Source: Membranipora membranacea
Taxonomy: Eukaryota > Bryozoa > Gymnolaemata > Cheilostomatida > Membraniporidae
Length of the DNA: 64,000 nt
Assembly: GCA_914767715.1 (NCBI GenBank)
Contig: OU612066.1
Span: 27,626,283 to 27,690,282, forward strand
Direction: 5' to 3'
The notes under the pieces were generated by a model. The model made no database searches, had not been told where the DNA came from, and saw only the letters and a list, made by a program, of their open reading frames with translations. A program made the translations under genes and the position numbers. Of this stretch, positions 47,204 through 58,700 are shown piece after piece; the first letter of the stretch is position 1; each line of letters opens with the position of its first letter.

Positions 47204-50200
47204 ATGCCCCGTAAGAGAAAGTCAGCTGCGGCTAAAGCTTCTGTTAAAAAGAAAAACAAGATATCTCGCAGTGTACCCGAAATTGTTATTGCTGATGATG
47301 ATTGTAAAACTGTGGAGGCTGTTAATGATATGAAAGTTACCGCCCCGTCATTACCAAATGTATCATATGCTGCTATTACAAAAGGCACATCTGGCATCCC
47401 TGAACCCCGTAAAACCAATTGGCAATTTAAAAATGTCTCGATGGCTTTTGATCCTACAAACCTGTCACAGGGCCTACCAACCAAATTTGTCATGGCTAGT
47501 GTAAGTCAAGCGAATAGCGCATATGGATCTGCTGCAGGCAAACAATGTATGCCAACATGCTACCTCGGTATTGTCAAACATTCTCTACAAAGTCAATCTA
47601 GTGAATGGGCTTCTTCTGATATTGAGATGTTACTCACCAGTGGCAGTGAAATGTATATAAACTATAAACCACCAAACCATCAATATTTCAGTGTTCCTGA
47701 CCTTCCCACAGAGTTTCACTTTGAAAACTTAAATGTAAAATGTTGTGATTTCAATGATGTACATGTAATTATATGCAAAGGGGAAGTTAACAACGTGAAC
47801 AACGTTTGTACCAATCTGTTTCTCATGTTCCAGGATGAAGCCAAAACAGGTGTTGTATGTACAATGTCAGGATACACTACAGCTGTGTTCAAGAACACTA
47901 GTGGATTCACAATATTGGACACACATTCAAGGGATGTACAAGGTAAGCCATGTGTTAACGGTCGAGCAGGCATCTTTGAGTTTCCAGATCTACAGTCAGT
48001 TGCAACATATATTGTTAGGCAGAATCAACTTCTAACCAGTTCGGATAATACACAATATGAGCTCTGTTCATTCTCAGTAAGTCTTACAGCATCGGATAAC
48101 CCCGTTATGAGTATGCCGGCATCTAGTACATCAAGTATCATAGTTACTAAAAAGTCAAAAAAATGTCAAGACACGGTAGACACAAAGCCTTATGCGAATC
48201 GATATGCCAAGTATTACTATGAGCATGCATCATATAGGCAAAAAAAACAAGTATCATCAAACGAAAAGTACAAAACCAGCAGGAATCATCGCAATGCTGT
48301 AAAAAGTCGCTCTATTGAGAAATACAAAGCTGTAGAAGATCACCGCAACGATGTAAAATGTCGCTCTATTGAAAAATATAAAGCCGTAGAAGATCACCGC
48401 AATGATGTAAAAAGTCGCTCTACTGAGAAATATAAAACTAATGAAGATCACCGCAATGATGTAAAAAGGCGCTCTACTGAGAAATACAAAGCTGTAGAAG
48501 ATCACCGCAACGCTGTAAAAAGTCGCTCTATTGAGAAATATAAAACAAATGAAGATCACCGCAATGATGTAAAAAGTCGCTCAGTAAGGAAGTATTCTAT
48601 TGATGAACAACATAGACTTTCAGTTAAAAAAACTGCTATTGGTTGTAAAAATTCTAAAAGGAAAAAGATGAGCGATATTGATAATGCTGTTAATGAATTT
48701 CGATTTCAGAGCCAGCTACCACCAACAAGCATATGCTGTGTCTGTCTACGTTTGTGGTTTGCGGAACAAGTAAAAGTTTTAAAACAGGCTAGCTATAACA
48801 ATCAAACAATCGTCACAAAGTGTATTGCGTACTATTGTCAAAAGTTTCAAAAGAAAACCTCTGACAGTACATATTATATATGTCATACTTGTAGCAGATA
48901 TATTGAAAAAGAAAAAACTCCACCTCAGTCGTCAGTCAACAACATGCAAATATATGATCCTGACCAAGACTTTGATGCATTAAATACCCTTGAGCAGCAA
49001 CTCATATCTTTATTTTTGCCGTTCGAAAAGATCATCACTCTCCCTCGATCAAAACAGAAAGCTGTGCAAGGACCAGTTATTTGTGTTCCATCCAATATCA
49101 ACCTCATCACTAATGTCCTGCCAGTACCGTCAGGGGAGTCTAAGCTTATACCAGTTTACCTGAAAAGAAGATTAGTGTATCAGGGATATAGCAATTATCA
49201 GGAAGTAGACACAGTGAAGTTAAAAACAGCATTACAAAAGCTACAGCTTATTAATCCTTTTTACGCCGGTGTAGAAATAAACAAAGATTGGGATGATATT
49301 GTCGACCACAGTCTTGTTGCTAATTCCGTAAATAGTGTAGAAAAAGAATCACAGCAGTGTACGGACCTCCCTGAACATACACAAATAGAACAAGATGTAT
49401 TGGTATCCGGTAATGTCATGGATAGCTGCTTACAGCCTGTTGACTTGATCAATGAACTGAATTTGGATAATGTAGAAAGCATTTCATTAGCACCTGGAGA
49501 AGGTAAAAAGCCAGTTAGTCTTTTTACGGAGCCTTTTATTGAAGCCAAATCATTTCCAAGTTTGTTTCCTGATGGTAAAAATACTTATGACTCTGAAAGA
49601 AACACCAACATCTCTCGCTGTGATTACTACAAGGCTCGATTATTTTGTGCCGACCCAAGATTTGCTGCCAATACCAGCTACCTGTTTTTTTGTCAATACA
49701 CATACGAAGCAGAAAAGTTGTTATCTAGCATATCTATAAATCTACGCAAAGGTTCTGAATCCGCTAAAATTAACCGAGCCATGATAACTGACCCAAATTA
49801 TATGAAATCATTGCTGAAAACGGATCAAGGTTTTAAGTTTTTCGAACCTGTGAGAGGATCGCCTGCATTTTGGAAAAAAACTATGTCTAGTTTGTTTGCG
49901 TGTCTTCGCAGTCTTGGACTTCCAACATTCTTTATAACATTGACATCTGCTGAACTAACGAGGTGGACTTGTCATTTGGGTGCTATTCTCAAACAACGCG
50001 GAGATTACCGATCAGATGATGAAATAAGCAATTTAGACTATAAAACGAAATGTGAAATTCTAAAATCTAACCCGGTTACTGCTGTTCGGATGTTTTACCA
50101 TAGAGTTGAACTATTTTTTAAGTATATTTTATTAGGTCAAGCAGAACCAATCGGAAAAGTTCAAGATTATTTCTATAGAGTAGAGTTTCAGGCTCGAGGT

Positions 50201-53200
50201 GCCCCACATTTGCACTGTTTATTTTGGATACAAGATGCACCAAAGCTTGGAGTGCACAGTCATACTGAAATTGTGGACTTTGTCAACAAATATGTACAAG
50301 GTACTCTACCTGATGAAGACCTAGATCCTGAATTAAATGAGATTGTGTCAAGTGTACAAACACATAGTAGAAACCATTCAGCCTCTTGTAAGAAAGGAAA
50401 GAGCAACAAAAAATGCCGCTACAATTTTCCCAAGCCATGTTCAGATGCAACATTTATCATTGAGCCACAGGATGACTCTGATGAGATTAGACAATCAAAT
50501 GAGCTACTTCTAAAAAACCTGTTTTCATTATTGGAGAATGGAACGGAATTATCAACAAATGAGGCGATTTATAAAAGCTGTGGTGTGGATAGTTTCGAGA
50601 ACTTTCAAGAGGCGATGAGATCAGTTACCAAAAAACCATCTATTGTTTTACAAAGAGAAGAGAAGGATATTTGGGTAAATAATTACAACGCAAATTTGAT
50701 AAGAGCATGGAATGCAAATATAGATATACAATATGTCTTAGACCCTTACTCTTGTATTATGTATATTGTATCATACATATCAAAAAGTGAAAGCGAACTC
50801 GGAGAAGTTTTAAAACATGCTAGAGACAACTTCATATCTGAAGGAGTAAATTGTAACGCTGCTGAAGGTATGAAATCACTATCACGCATGTACTTTACAC
50901 ACCGTGAGGTATCAGCACAAGAAGCATTTGTACGAGTAGGAGGTTACAAACTTAAGAAATTCAGTCGCCATGTTGAGTTCATAGCAACAAATGAAGAAGA
51001 TGTGCGAATGAGCAGACCTTTGAAACAAATTGTTGAAAATGGGTCCCAAGAGAATTCAGATAGTATATGGATGACATCTAAATATGAAAGATACTATGGG
51101 CGACCTAACTCCGCTGAATTTAATGACATGTGTTTAGCAGATTTTGTAGCTAATTATAGAGTTCTTTCTGCTACCGAAGCCAAAAATTCTAAAAGTAAAT
51201 TTAAACATAATTTAGGAAAAGGACTAGGTTCCATCATGAAAAGAACACGAAGTGACCCTGCTATCATCAGCTATTGCCGTCATTCCCCATCCAATGAACC
51301 TGAAAAACATTACTTGAGTCTTCTTAAACTGTTTCTTCCTCATAGAAAAAATCAAGACCTAAAGCCATTAAGTTATACATCTCATGAAGAATATTTTATG
51401 ACTGGATCATACACACGAATTGACAACGGAAATTCTGTACTTGTAAGGCTAATCGTGAGAGATAATGAAAATAATCACACCTGTGACAACACACAAATTG
51501 ACCAAGCCTTAGATACATACAAGACTGCCGGTGATCTACAAGATGCTTGGGCTTGTGTAGCACCAAATGCCGAGAATATTAGACAAGAAGAAATAGTAGA
51601 AGGAACAATTTGTACTGAAAACGATAACGAGACTGAAAATTCCAGCTCACCAGATTTTGCACAACAACCAAACACTGCCAACTCGAATTTTTGTTCTTAT
51701 CAGATGTCCCCAGGCACATTAAAACAATTGTTACAATCTATGAATGAAACACAACAAAATATTTTTTACCAAATTAGAAATTGGTGTATTCAAAGTAAAA
51801 ATAATCTAAAAAATGTAGATCCTTTTCAGATCTTTGTTACTGGAGGTGCTGGAGTTGGAAAGAGTCATCTCATTAAATGTATTTATGGATCATGTAGCAA
51901 AATACTCAGGTCACCAGATTCACCTAGCGATATAAAAGTTTTGCTTGTAGCCCCAACAGGAACAGCAGCGCACAATATTAATGGACACACATTGCACTCA
52001 GCATTTAAAATACCAATTGAAAGTGGAAAGCAATATCAACCACTCTCATGTGACGCACTAAACACATTACGATCTACGATGGAAAACCTCAAAATAATCA
52101 TATTGGATGAAGTGTCTATGGTCAGCGCTAGGCTTTTTGAGTACTTAGATGGGAGATTACGACAAATTATGGGCATCAGCCATTCGAGTTCATCTGGTCT
52201 GTTTGGAAATGTATCAGTGCTTGCAGTTGGTGACTTTTATCAACTACCTCCAGTAATGGCATCTCCTCTAGTTTTATCAACGACCTGGTATGGCAATACA
52301 TTATTTAGAGACAATTTCAAGATGATTGAATTGACGGAGGTGATGCGACAACGAGATGATGCTGTATTTGCGCAAGCTTTAAATAAATTGAGGATTAAAA
52401 AGAAGGACGAACAAATTGATCCAGCAATAGATGAAATGTTGCAAATTCGTAACCGGCAGCATGATGTACCAGCAACTGCTTTACATGTCTTTGGTAAAAA
52501 TATAAAAGTTGATAAGTACAATAAAAGTATGGTATATGAAGTGTGTAGTGAAGTGCATGAAATACCTGCTATTGATTCTGAGAAAGACTCTAATGGGAAA
52601 ATGAGAGTACTCTTGCAGTATAGAATAGGTCATCATTCAGGTTTATCGGACAATTTATGTATCGGTGTAAACGCTCGTGTCATGCTGATGAGGAATATTG
52701 ATGTCGAACATGGGCTTGTAAATGGTGTATTCGGAACAGTTGTTGGCCTAAAAATAGAATGTAACCAAATCATCGTAATTTATGTTAAATTTGATGACGA
52801 CCGTGTAGGAATTGGCTTGAGTCAACAAATCCCATTAGGCTTACCAAAAAATTCGATTACTATCAAACGCAAGGAAGAGCAGCTCAAACTCAAATCTAAA
52901 AGCAGAAGCAATGTTATGAGAAGACAATTTCCTCTCAAATTAGGATGGGCTTCTACTGTTCATAAAACGCAAGGAATGAGTGTTAAACAGCTAGTATATG
53001 ATATGAGCGACACTTTCTCTCATGGCCAAGCATACGTTGCCCTGAGCAGAGTTACTTCACTGAGTGGACTGTTTTTAAAAAATTATCAACCTGGTTTAAT
53101 ATACAGAGATGACAAAGTTCATGATGACCTTGCCACACTTGAGCTGTTAGATGTGAATAGAAACACAACGTCATGTGATATTCTAGTGCACAATGTACAA

Positions 53201-53809
53201 GGTTTATGCAGTAAGCTATCCGATATCAAGGTGACACATTCAAAAGTTGCCCAAGTGCTTTGCTTGACAGAAACGTGGCTGTCTTCAAAAAATTCTGATG
53301 AAGAAATGTTGTTAGATGGTTTTAATTTAATAAGATGTGACCGGCGTGCTACAACCTGTAGGGGAGGATCCGCAATTTATCTTGCAGACAATATACCATA
53401 TCAGCAAATAGAATTACCTAACACTGCCGAAAAAATAGAAGTTGTGATGGCAAGCTTCCCACTGAGTGGCAAATCAATTGCTATCGGCTGCATGTACCGT
53501 CCCAAGACCACCAGTTTAGCAACAACCAGTTTTTATATCAACCAGTGTATTAGTATTGCTGAGGAACTTCAAGAGATGGATCTCATTTTAATGACTGGTG
53601 ACATAAACGAAAACCTCAATGACGATGGTCCCCATGTTTTATTTGATCTTTTCGCCTCGCGAGGGTTTAAACAACTTGTAAACAACAGCACTTATCTGTC
53701 TGGTAGTCTGCTTGATGTGGCCTATGTTAAGGGAGATTCAGACTGTCTGACTTGCGAAGTTGACCCAATATACTTTTCAGATCACGAGGCAGTCAAGATC
53801 TCTATCTAA
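47204..53809 (+). CDS. Helentron (Helitron2) protein: protease-like, Rep (HUH), PIF1 helicase, EEP endonuclease
   Basis: Intact 2201-residue single frame. Residues 2-22 are basic (nuclear signal-like). Residues ~85-275 look like a C76/OTU-type cysteine protease: C115 in AGKQCMPTCYLG, and D239/H241 in LDTHSRD. Residues ~353-470 hold six to seven 18-residue repeats (EKYKAVEDHRNDVKSRSI). Cysteine pairs at 512/514 and 560/563 and ~620-700 fit DUF6570. The Helitron N-terminal and Rep domains run ~765-1195, with H1002/H1004 (PHLHCLFW) and the tyrosines Y1187 and Y1191 (MYIVSYISK). The PIF1 helicase has Walker A at 1547-1554 (GGAGVGKS), DE at 1635-1636 and motif V at 1910-1924. The C-terminal EEP/APE endonuclease (~1990-2201) has N in HNVQG, E2023, D2133/N2135 and D2193/H2194. 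The Rep-helicase nicks, joins and unwinds DNA in rolling-circle-type transposition; the endonuclease marks the Helentron group. All visible catalytic residues are kept. Confidence 0.92.
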   Translation: MPRKRKSAAAKASVKKKNKISRSVPEIVIADDDCKTVEAVNDMKVTAPSLPNVSYAAITKGTSGIPEPRKTNWQFKNVSMAFDPTNLSQGLPTKFVMASVSQANSAYGSAAGKQCMPTCYLGIVKHSLQSQSSEWASSDIEMLLTSGSEMYINYKPPNHQYFSVPDLPTEFHFENLNVKCCDFNDVHVIICKGEVNNVNNVCTNLFLMFQDEAKTGVVCTMSGYTTAVFKNTSGFTILDTHSRDVQGKPCVNGRAGIFEFPDLQSVATYIVRQNQLLTSSDNTQYELCSFSVSLTASDNPVMSMPASSTSSIIVTKKSKKCQDTVDTKPYANRYAKYYYEHASYRQKKQVSSNEKYKTSRNHRNAVKSRSIEKYKAVEDHRNDVKCRSIEKYKAVEDHRNDVKSRSTEKYKTNEDHRNDVKRRSTEKYKAVEDHRNAVKSRSIEKYKTNEDHRNDVKSRSVRKYSIDEQHRLSVKKTAIGCKNSKRKKMSDIDNAVNEFRFQSQLPPTSICCVCLRLWFAEQVKVLKQASYNNQTIVTKCIAYYCQKFQKKTSDSTYYICHTCSRYIEKEKTPPQSSVNNMQIYDPDQDFDALNTLEQQLISLFLPFEKIITLPRSKQKAVQGPVICVPSNINLITNVLPVPSGESKLIPVYLKRRLVYQGYSNYQEVDTVKLKTALQKLQLINPFYAGVEINKDWDDIVDHSLVANSVNSVEKESQQCTDLPEHTQIEQDVLVSGNVMDSCLQPVDLINELNLDNVESISLAPGEGKKPVSLFTEPFIEAKSFPSLFPDGKNTYDSERNTNISRCDYYKARLFCADPRFAANTSYLFFCQYTYEAEKLLSSISINLRKGSESAKINRAMITDPNYMKSLLKTDQGFKFFEPVRGSPAFWKKTMSSLFACLRSLGLPTFFITLTSAELTRWTCHLGAILKQRGDYRSDDEISNLDYKTKCEILKSNPVTAVRMFYHRVELFFKYILLGQAEPIGKVQDYFYRVEFQARGAPHLHCLFWIQDAPKLGVHSHTEIVDFVNKYVQGTLPDEDLDPELNEIVSSVQTHSRNHSASCKKGKSNKKCRYNFPKPCSDATFIIEPQDDSDEIRQSNELLLKNLFSLLENGTELSTNEAIYKSCGVDSFENFQEAMRSVTKKPSIVLQREEKDIWVNNYNANLIRAWNANIDIQYVLDPYSCIMYIVSYISKSESELGEVLKHARDNFISEGVNCNAAEGMKSLSRMYFTHREVSAQEAFVRVGGYKLKKFSRHVEFIATNEEDVRMSRPLKQIVENGSQENSDSIWMTSKYERYYGRPNSAEFNDMCLADFVANYRVLSATEAKNSKSKFKHNLGKGLGSIMKRTRSDPAIISYCRHSPSNEPEKHYLSLLKLFLPHRKNQDLKPLSYTSHEEYFMTGSYTRIDNGNSVLVRLIVRDNENNHTCDNTQIDQALDTYKTAGDLQDAWACVAPNAENIRQEEIVEGTICTENDNETENSSSPDFAQQPNTANSNFCSYQMSPGTLKQLLQSMNETQQNIFYQIRNWCIQSKNNLKNVDPFQIFVTGGAGVGKSHLIKCIYGSCSKILRSPDSPSDIKVLLVAPTGTAAHNINGHTLHSAFKIPIESGKQYQPLSCDALNTLRSTMENLKIIILDEVSMVSARLFEYLDGRLRQIMGISHSSSSGLFGNVSVLAVGDFYQLPPVMASPLVLSTTWYGNTLFRDNFKMIELTEVMRQRDDAVFAQALNKLRIKKKDEQIDPAIDEMLQIRNRQHDVPATALHVFGKNIKVDKYNKSMVYEVCSEVHEIPAIDSEKDSNGKMRVLLQYRIGHHSGLSDNLCIGVNARVMLMRNIDVEHGLVNGVFGTVVGLKIECNQIIVIYVKFDDDRVGIGLSQQIPLGLPKNSITIKRKEEQLKLKSKSRSNVMRRQFPLKLGWASTVHKTQGMSVKQLVYDMSDTFSHGQAYVALSRVTSLSGLFLKNYQPGLIYRDDKVHDDLATLELLDVNRNTTSCDILVHNVQGLCSKLSDIKVTHSKVAQVLCLTETWLSSKNSDEEMLLDGFNLIRCDRRATTCRGGSAIYLADNIPYQQIELPNTAEKIEVVMASFPLSGKSIAIGCMYRPKTTSLATTSFYINQCISIAEELQEMDLILMTGDINENLNDDGPHVLFDLFASRGFKQLVNNSTYLSGSLLDVAYVKGDSDCLTCEVDPIYFSDHEAVKISI

Positions 53810-54555
53810 AACCACATAAATGCCAGAGTCAACAGAAACAATTTCTACATTTAAAACCTTATTATCATAACCTTAATAACCATTAATATTTTCACTTCAA
53901 ATATAGTTTAGCCTTGATGAGCTTGTAAATGTCATTTATACGTACAAGTTTCAAATGTCCCACACCAAAGACAAATTTCACATAGCTATTTGTATAATAT
54001 ACCAAAAGCACTTAAAAATGTATAATATTTTCAAGTATTTGCTGATTCCATCTCTGCAGATGATGTACGAACATTTTTGATCTAAACCCTGTTTTTTTAT
54101 GCTTATTAAACACTTTTATCGCAAATGCAACATTTTTGTTATAATTATATCAGCACAGTTATTTTCTGACAAGCTGGCCTAGTAATTTAGTCAAATCAAT
54201 CTTTGAATCAATATGTATTTATCTATTGTAGAGAAAAAGAAAAAAAAATACACCTTAGTGGGGCAACATTCTTTCCCATCTCCGGGGTTCTTTGCCCGGG
54301 AATGTGATCTTGCATTTTGGTTTGATATCTCCAAATGTGGTCTTACATTCCCATGTAAAGCCTCAAATCAATCTTCTGAATATCTGTTGTGTGTGCGGAC
54401 CGCAGGTAGTTAGCTTTCCTCTAGCTAGGTAAGCATCAGAAATTAGTTAAATTCTAGACTTATGTATATTCAACATAAAATAGTTATTGCAATCATATCT
54501 AGCGTATGTCATGAGTCATGACCCATCTCAAATATAGTTACCAAAAAATAGTTGT
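53810..54555. other. Region downstream of the Helentron gene, ends not identified
   Basis: AT-rich with no gene. The element's 3' end (usually a short hairpin) should lie here or within the following array, but I could not fix it. Confidence 0.5.
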
Positions 54556-55559
54556 CAACCATCCATCAATTCCTGTTTATGATGGCCGTAATGCTTGATG
54601 TTAATTAAGGCCATTTTGGCGATGATGTCATAAGAACTGTTTATCTGCAGCAATCCGCTGATTATGGCGGCCATATTGTATATCAGGTCATGCTACATAA
54701 AAATTGATCATGTCATGAGATGTGGTATATGTCATTACCCCAAAATCCCAAGTTTCACCTCAATCGCATGATAAAAACTGCTTATCGACAGCAATTTATT
54801 GTTCGTGGAGGCCATATTGGATATTGGGTCATGTGACATCCAAATTAATTATGTCATCAGATTCGGCATATATCATAACCCCCAAATAGTCATAACCCCT
54901 AAATCCCAAGTTTTAACTCAATCGCATGATAAGAACTGTTAATCGGCAGCCACTTCCTGTTCATGGTGGCCATATTGGATTCGGGTCACATGAAATAAAA
55001 AATGATGATGTAATAAGTTTCGGTATGTGTCAAAACCCCATTATCTCACGTTTCAACTCAATCGCATGATAAGAACTGCTAATCGGCAGCAATATACTGT
55101 TTATGGCAGCCATTTTGGATATCGGGTCATGTGACATTAAAATTGATGATATCATAAGATTCGGTATATGTCATAACCCCCATATCCCAAGTTTTAACTC
55201 AATCGCATGATAAGAACTGTTAATTGGCAGCAGTTGACTGTTTATGGTGGCCATTTTGTATATCGGGTCATGTGACATAAAAATTGATGATGTCATAAGA
55301 TTCGGTATATGTCATAACCCCCATATCCCAAGTTTTAATTCAATCGCATGATTCGTTCTCAAGATATGATCAATATAAAGGTCAAAACGTCCTCCACTAA
55401 TTAGTCTAATTAACGAATATTACAAAACATTTCAAAAATTCAAATTGAAATTTTTCATCTAGACACATGAATGTATGTTGTGAACAAGTTTCATCAAATT
55501 GTGTCTGGTAGTTCTTGACTTATAAGAGCCCAAAAAGTGTTGCAAGAATAATAATAATA

Positions 55560-55720
55560 ATAATAAACCCTACTAAAACAAAAGGAATACAACTTTGTTG
55601 TATTCCTAATAAAAATAATAAACCCTACTAAAACAAAAGAAATACAACTTTGTTGTATTCCTAATAATAAAAATAATAAACCCTACTAAAACAAAAGAAA
55701 TACAACTTTGTTGTATTCCT
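55560..55720. repeat. Three copies of a 56-58 bp hairpin micro-repeat
   Basis: accctactaaaacaaaag followed by AGGAATACAAC-ttt-GTTGTATTCCT (stem 11 bp; one mismatch in copies 2 and 3) and an AAT-rich link. A fourth copy is at 61096-61138. AGGAATACAAC is also part of the head of the array elements, so these may be collapsed, centre-deleted elements. Confidence 0.85.
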
Positions 55721-58700
55721 AACTAGAAACGGTAAACATATTTGCAAGCAAATATAAAGGAATACAACCAATATATTTGAATATCGAGGTCATGTGACAT
55801 CATAATTGATGATGTCATAAGACTCGGTATATGCCGAAACACCGTCATCTTAAGTCTTAACTCAATCGCATGATGAGAACTGCTAATCGGCAGCAATTAA
55901 CTCTCTATGGCGGCCATATTGGATTTCGGGTCATGTGACATCAAAATCGATGATGTCATAAGATTCGGTATATGTCATAACCCCCAAATCCCAAGTTTTA
56001 ACTCAATCGCATGTTAAGAACTGTTAATCGGCAGCAACTTCCTGTTTATGGCGGCCATATTGTATATCAGGTCGTGCTACATAAAAATTGATAATGTCAT
56101 GAGATTCGGTATATGTCATTACCCCAAAATCCCAAGTTTTACCTCAATCGCATGATAAAAACTGCTAATCGACAGCAATTTATTGTTTGTGGAGGCCATA
56201 TTGGATATCGGGTCATGTGACATCGAAACTTATGATGTCATAAGATTCCGTATATGTCATGACACCTAAATCCCAAGTTTTAACTCAATAGCAAGATAAG
56301 AACTGCTAATCAACAGCAATTTACTGTTTGTGGTGGCCATACTGGATATCGGGTCATGTGACATAAAAATCAATGATGTCATAAGATTCGGTGTATGTCA
56401 TTACCCCCAAATCCCAAGTTTTAACTCAATCACATGATAAGAACTGTTAATCGGCAGCAACTTCCTGTTCATGGCGGCCATATTGGATATCGGGTAACAT
56501 GACATTGAAAATGATTATGTCATCAGATTCGGCATACAACATAACCCCCACATCCCAAGTTTTAACTCAATTGCATGATAAGAACTATTAATCGGCAGCA
56601 ACTTCCTGTTCATGGCGGCCATATTGGATATCGGGTAACATGACATTGAAATTGATTATGTCATCAGATTCGGCATACAACATAACCCCCACATCCCAAG
56701 TTTTAACTCAATTGCATGATAAGAACTATTAATCGGCAGCAACTTCCTGTTCATGGCGGCCATATTGGATATCAGGTCATGTGACTTCGAAGGTGATGGT
56801 CTAAGGAGATTCGGTAAGTGTCAAAACCCCTATATCTCAAGTTTTAACTCAATCGCATGATAAGAACTGTTAATTAGCTGCAATTAACAGTATATGGCGG
56901 CCATATTGGATATCAGGTCATGTGACATCATAATTGATAATATCATATGATTCGGTATATGTCAAAGCCCCCATATCCCAAGTTTTAACTCAATCGCATG
57001 TTTTGTTCTCATGATAACACAAATAAACGGCACAAAACGTCCTTCACTGATTACTGTAATTAGCATATATTACATAACATTTCAAAAATTCAAATTGAAA
57101 TTTTTCATCTAGACACATGAAGGTATGTTGTAAACGAGTTTCATCAAATTGTGTCTGGTAGTTCTTGACTTATAAAAGGCTAAAAAGTGTTGCAATAATA
57201 ATAATAATAAAAATAATAATAACTAGAAACGGTAAACATATTTGCAAGCAAATATAAAGGAATACAACCAATAGATTTGAATATCGAGGTCATGTGACAT
57301 TAAAATCGATGATGTCATAAGATTCGGTATATGTCATAACCCCCAAATCCCAAGTTTTAACTCAATCGCATGTTAAGAACTGTTAATCGGCAGCCACTTC
57401 CTGTTTATGGCGGCCATTTTGTATATCGGGTCATGTGACATAAGAATTGATGATGTCATAAGATTCGGTATATGTCATTACCCCCATATCCCAAGTTTTA
57501 TCTCAATCGCATGATAAGAACTGTTAATCGGCAGCCACTTCCTGTTTATGGCGGCCATTTTGTATATCGGATCATGTGACATTAAAATTGATGATGGCAT
57601 AAGATTCGGTATATGTCATAACCCCCATATCCCAAGTTTTAACTCAATCGCATGATAAGAACTGTTAATCGGCAGCCACTTCCTGTTTATGGCGGCCATT
57701 TTGTATATCGGATCATGTGACATTAAAATTGACGATGTCATAAGATTCGGTATATGCCATAACCTCTGTATCCTAAGTTTCAACTCAATCGCATGATTTG
57801 TTCTCAAGATATCACCAAAAGAAAATCGAAAAAACATCCTCCACTAATTAGTGTAATTAGAAAATATTACATAACATTTCAAAATTTCGTTTTGCAATTT
57901 CTCATCTTGACATATGGGACTATGTTGTGACCATATATCATCGAATTTTGCCCAGTAGTTCTTGACATATAACAGAATGAAATTGGGTAAAAACGTTAAA
58001 AAAGGCAAATCCTCCTTCACTAATTAGTGTAATTAGCAAGTATTACATAACATTTTAAAATTTCATTTCGCAATTTCTCATCTAAACATATGGAGCTATG
58101 TTGTGACCAAGTAACAGCAAATTCTGCCCGGTAGTTCTTGACTTATAGAAGCGACAAAAAGTGTTGCGAGACGAATAATAATAACTAGAAACGGTAAAAA
58201 CATTTGCAAGCAAATATAAAGGAATACAACCATTAATTTTGAATATCGAGGTCAAGTGACATCATAAGTGATGATGTAATGAGACTCGGTATATGCCAAA
58301 ACCCCCTTATCCTAAGTCTCAACTCAATCGTATGATGAGAACTGCTTATCGGCAGCAATTAACTCTCTATGACGGCCATTTTGGTTTTCGGGTCATGTGA
58401 CATTAAAATTGATGATGTCATAAGATTCGGTATATGCCAAACCCCCATATCCCAAGTTTTGACTCAATCGCATGATGAGAACTGTTAATCGGCAGCAGTT
58501 TACTGTCTATGGCGGCCATTATGGATTTCGAGTCATGTGACCTTAAAATTGATGAAGTCATAAGATTCGGTATAGGTCAAAACCCCCAAATCCCAAGTTT
58601 TAACTCAATCGCATGTTAAGAACTGTTAATGGGCAGCCATTTCCAGTTTTTGGCGGCCATTGTGGATATCGGGGTCATGTGACATTAAAATTGACGATGT

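Noticed and set aside
47716-47973. Antisense frames within the Helentron gene
   Set aside because: Shadows of the long coding frame on the other strand.
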